A DNA stretch of 64,000 nucleotides from the NCBI RefSeq assembly GCF_042649125.1, contig NZ_JBHRYQ010000001.1, forward strand, positions 4,154,001 to 4,218,000, written 5' to 3'. The DNA is from Leadbetterella lacunae. GTDB lineage: Bacteria; Bacteroidota; Bacteroidia; Cytophagales; Spirosomataceae. A program made the position numbers and the translations under genes. Positions 62,382 to 64,000 of the stretch are shown piece after piece. A model generated the notes under the pieces. That model had not been told where the DNA came from. It made no database searches and was given only the letters and a program-made list of their open reading frames with translations. How positions within the stretch are numbered: the first letter of the stretch is position 1; each line of letters opens with the position of its first letter.

Positions 62382-63218
62382 ATGATAAAGCCAATCTATC
62401 CCTGTCTTTGGTTTGATAGCAACGCCAAAGATGCCGCAGATTATTATATTTCGATATTTGAAAACGCAAAAATATTAAGCCATAACCCCACTGTGACCAG
62501 TTTTGAGATTAGTGGTACCAAGTTTATGGCTTTAAATGGCGGCCCAACATATCAGGTTAATTCGGCGGTTTCGTATTTTGTGTATTGTGAAAAAGAGGAG
62601 GAAATAGACCGCCTGTATACCAAGTTATCAGCTGGAGGAAGCGTACTGATGGAACTGGGGAAATACAACTGGGCTGAAAAATACGCATGGGTGATAGACA
62701 AGTTTGGTGTGAATTGGCAGTTGGATTTTCATGGGATTAATTCCGCTCAAAAAGTGGTGCCTTGCTTGCTGTTTGTAAACGAAAAGAAATACAAAGTCAA
62801 GGCTGCGATAAATAAATACACGGCACTTTTTGAGAATTCGTCGATATTGGTTGAGTCGCCGTATATCCCAAGTCCCGAAATCCCTGACAATGCTGTGCTT
62901 TTTGCTCAAATGAAACTTAATGGCTTTATAATGAATGCCATGAGTAGCCCGTTGCCGCAAAAATACGATTTTACACCCGGTAATTCGTTTGTGATTGAAT
63001 GCGACACCCAAGAGGAAATTGACCTAATGTGGGGCGAGCTTGGCATGGGCGGCAAATATAATATGTGCGGTTGGTTGGACGACAAATATGGGGTTTCGTG
63101 GCAAGTAGTGCCATCCATTTTGCCGAAACTGATGTCAGATCCAGAGCGAGGCCCACGGGTAATTCAAGCGTTTTTGAAAATGCAGAAGTTTGACATAGCG
63201 GCTTTAGAAAACGCTTAA
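62382..63218 (+). CDS. Tandem VOC-family (PhnB-like) protein
   Basis: This 278-residue protein has two tandem VOC domains of the PhnB type: the first with 'YPCLWFDSNAKDAADYYISIFENAKI' and 'EKYAWVIDKFGVNWQLDF', the second with 'CLLFVNEKKYKVKAAINKYTALFENSSI' and 'CGWLDDKYGVSWQVVPSILPKLM'. Such proteins bind metal or small aromatic ligands or antibiotics, and their function is rarely known. The duplicated structure is clear. It starts 108 bases after the DinB gene. Confidence 0.9.
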   Translation: MIKPIYPCLWFDSNAKDAADYYISIFENAKILSHNPTVTSFEISGTKFMALNGGPTYQVNSAVSYFVYCEKEEEIDRLYTKLSAGGSVLMELGKYNWAEKYAWVIDKFGVNWQLDFHGINSAQKVVPCLLFVNEKKYKVKAAINKYTALFENSSILVESPYIPSPEIPDNAVLFAQMKLNGFIMNAMSSPLPQKYDFTPGNSFVIECDTQEEIDLMWGELGMGGKYNMCGWLDDKYGVSWQVVPSILPKLMSDPERGPRVIQAFLKMQKFDIAALENA

Positions 63219-63230
63219 AACGTACAATTA

Positions 63231-63845
63231 ATGAGAATAATGAATAAATATTTAGGGCGATTTTTAATCGCCTTTGTTTTTTTGAGTCAAGCTGCTTTTG
63301 CTCAAAACAAGTACGAGAAAGAGATAAAAACTTCGTTTGAGACATATTTGGCGAGTGTAGAAAAAAGGGATTACGAAGGTTCGGTCGAATATCTGATACC
63401 CGAGTTTTTTGATGTAATACCCAAGGAACAGATGATAGACATGATGAAGCAAGTATTTGAGAATCCAACGATGGAGTTTCAAATCAAAGATTCCAAGGTT
63501 TTGGATGTGGGTAAGCTTCAGGTTGTTAATAAGAAATATTACAGTATGATGCACTATTCGGCTGTGATGTTTATGAAGTTTTCATTCGATACCGAAGGTC
63601 AAGACGAAGCGAGTAAGTTGGAAACTCAAAAACAAATGAAAGCCGCATTTGACGAGGGTTTTGGTGTTGGAAATGTTAAGTATCATGCTGAGACAGACAC
63701 CTACGAGATTTTTGCCAAAAAGCAAGTATGTGCAAGCTCAGTTAACGGAGTTGATAATTGGAAATTTATAGTTTTCGAAAAAGACCTAATGCCGATTATG
63801 GTGAAATTTTTGCCAAAAGAAATCTTGGATCAAGCGGAGTTTTAA
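63231..63845 (+). CDS. Exported hypothetical protein
   Basis: This 204-residue protein has a signal peptide (MNKYLGRFLIAFVFLSQAAFAQ, with a start at 63231 or 63240). The mature part is mixed alpha/beta with 'TSFETYLASVEKRDYEGSVEYLIPEFFDVIPKEQMIDMMKQVF', a pattern like cystatin or NTF2-type folds. I do not recognise the family. It starts 12 bases after the VOC gene and may share its mRNA. Confidence 0.6.
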   Translation: MRIMNKYLGRFLIAFVFLSQAAFAQNKYEKEIKTSFETYLASVEKRDYEGSVEYLIPEFFDVIPKEQMIDMMKQVFENPTMEFQIKDSKVLDVGKLQVVNKKYYSMMHYSAVMFMKFSFDTEGQDEASKLETQKQMKAAFDEGFGVGNVKYHAETDTYEIFAKKQVCASSVNGVDNWKFIVFEKDLMPIMVKFLPKEILDQAEF

Positions 63846-63866
63846 TATTCGTTAAAACATTTTGAA

Positions 63867-64000
63867 ATGCAACACTATCATATTCTAAATGGCGACTGTT
63901 TGGCTGAGCAATTGACTCAAACTATGCTCAATGAAAATCATATTGTTTTTAGAGAATGTTTGATTGAAGGGCCATTTTTAGGTGATACGTTATCAGATTT
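63867..64000 (+). CDS. DUF1835 protein, cut by the window end
   Basis: ATG at 63867 opens 'MQHYHILNGDCLAEQL', which resembles the DUF1835 N-terminal domain (HILNGDS-type). About 44 codons are visible before the window ends. The frame is open to the edge. Function unknown. Confidence 0.7.
   Translation, partial: MQHYHILNGDCLAEQLTQTMLNENHIVFRECLIEGPFLGDTLSD

Noticed and set aside
1..64000. CRISPR arrays, tRNA, rRNA or intact transposase genes
   Set aside because: I found no regular short direct repeats with spacers, no tRNA-like cloverleaf and no transposase or integrase motif in any of the likely coding frames.

Overview
The window looks like chromosomal DNA of a Bacteroidota bacterium, probably of the Cytophagales type (the lineage below phylum is inference). 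The signs are SusC/SusD outer-membrane pairs, TonB receptors with N-terminal carboxypeptidase-like domains, many lipoproteins, a giant secreted protein with a type IX secretion (T9SS) sorting tail, AT-rich intergenic DNA and several TAnnTTTG promoter elements. I see no rRNA, tRNA, CRISPR array, phage genes or intact transposase.

Layout. 0.3-6.7 kb: a TonB receptor with a partner beta-helix lipoprotein, a beta-propeller protein and a lipoprotein. 6.9-9.2 kb: mazEF with a palindrome on its promoter, then a phosphatase-like protein, an SRPBCC protein, a DUF6500 protein and a flavin reductase. 9.4-13 kb: small envelope proteins, a decayed gene, an AraC regulator and a SnoaL-like lipoprotein. 13.3-15.6 kb: a GbsR-type regulator, a DCC thiol-redox membrane protein and a TIGR01777 epimerase, with matching palindromes before the first two genes. 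15.8-20.7 kb: membrane proteins, a DUF1080 protein, a GH92 glycosidase and an orphan ECF sigma factor. 20.7-22.9 kb: a decayed stretch (possible anti-sigma remnant, broken DoxX/MauE-like gene, SCO1-like protein without its export signal). 23.2-31.9 kb: a tight operon of an ArsS-family radical SAM enzyme, SusC, SusD, a sodium/solute symporter and an atypical metallophosphoesterase. 32-40.6 kb: PepSY protein, RecQ, two serine-active-site beta-lactamase-fold proteins, a GH30 glycosidase. 40.6-48.8 kb: one 2734-residue T9SS-exported Ig-like protein. 48.9-52.7 kb: a 47-residue membrane miniprotein, a 297-bp MITE-like element, an EF-hand protein and katG. 53-56.4 kb: flavin reductase, MtfA-like peptidase, NAD-dependent epimerase, DUF2442/DUF4160 pair. 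56.5-60 kb: a TPP-riboswitch operon lying between two nearly identical 89-bp structured repeats. 60-64 kb: membrane dipeptidase, TfoX-like, DinB, VOC and other small proteins, ending in a cut-off DUF1835 gene.

The two systems most worth attention are the TPP-riboswitch operon and the ArsS operon. The riboswitch operon encodes a class I methyltransferase, an AIR-synthase/ThiL/HypE-like ATPase, a ThiE/TenI-like protein and a Trm112-like zinc protein. It has a complete promoter-riboswitch-gene layout but not the usual thiamine genes, so it may be an uncharacterised thiamine-linked modification or salvage route. The ArsS operon couples an arsenosugar-type radical SAM enzyme to its own outer-membrane (SusCD) and inner-membrane (SSS) transporters and to a phosphoesterase that lacks the usual first metal-binding motif.
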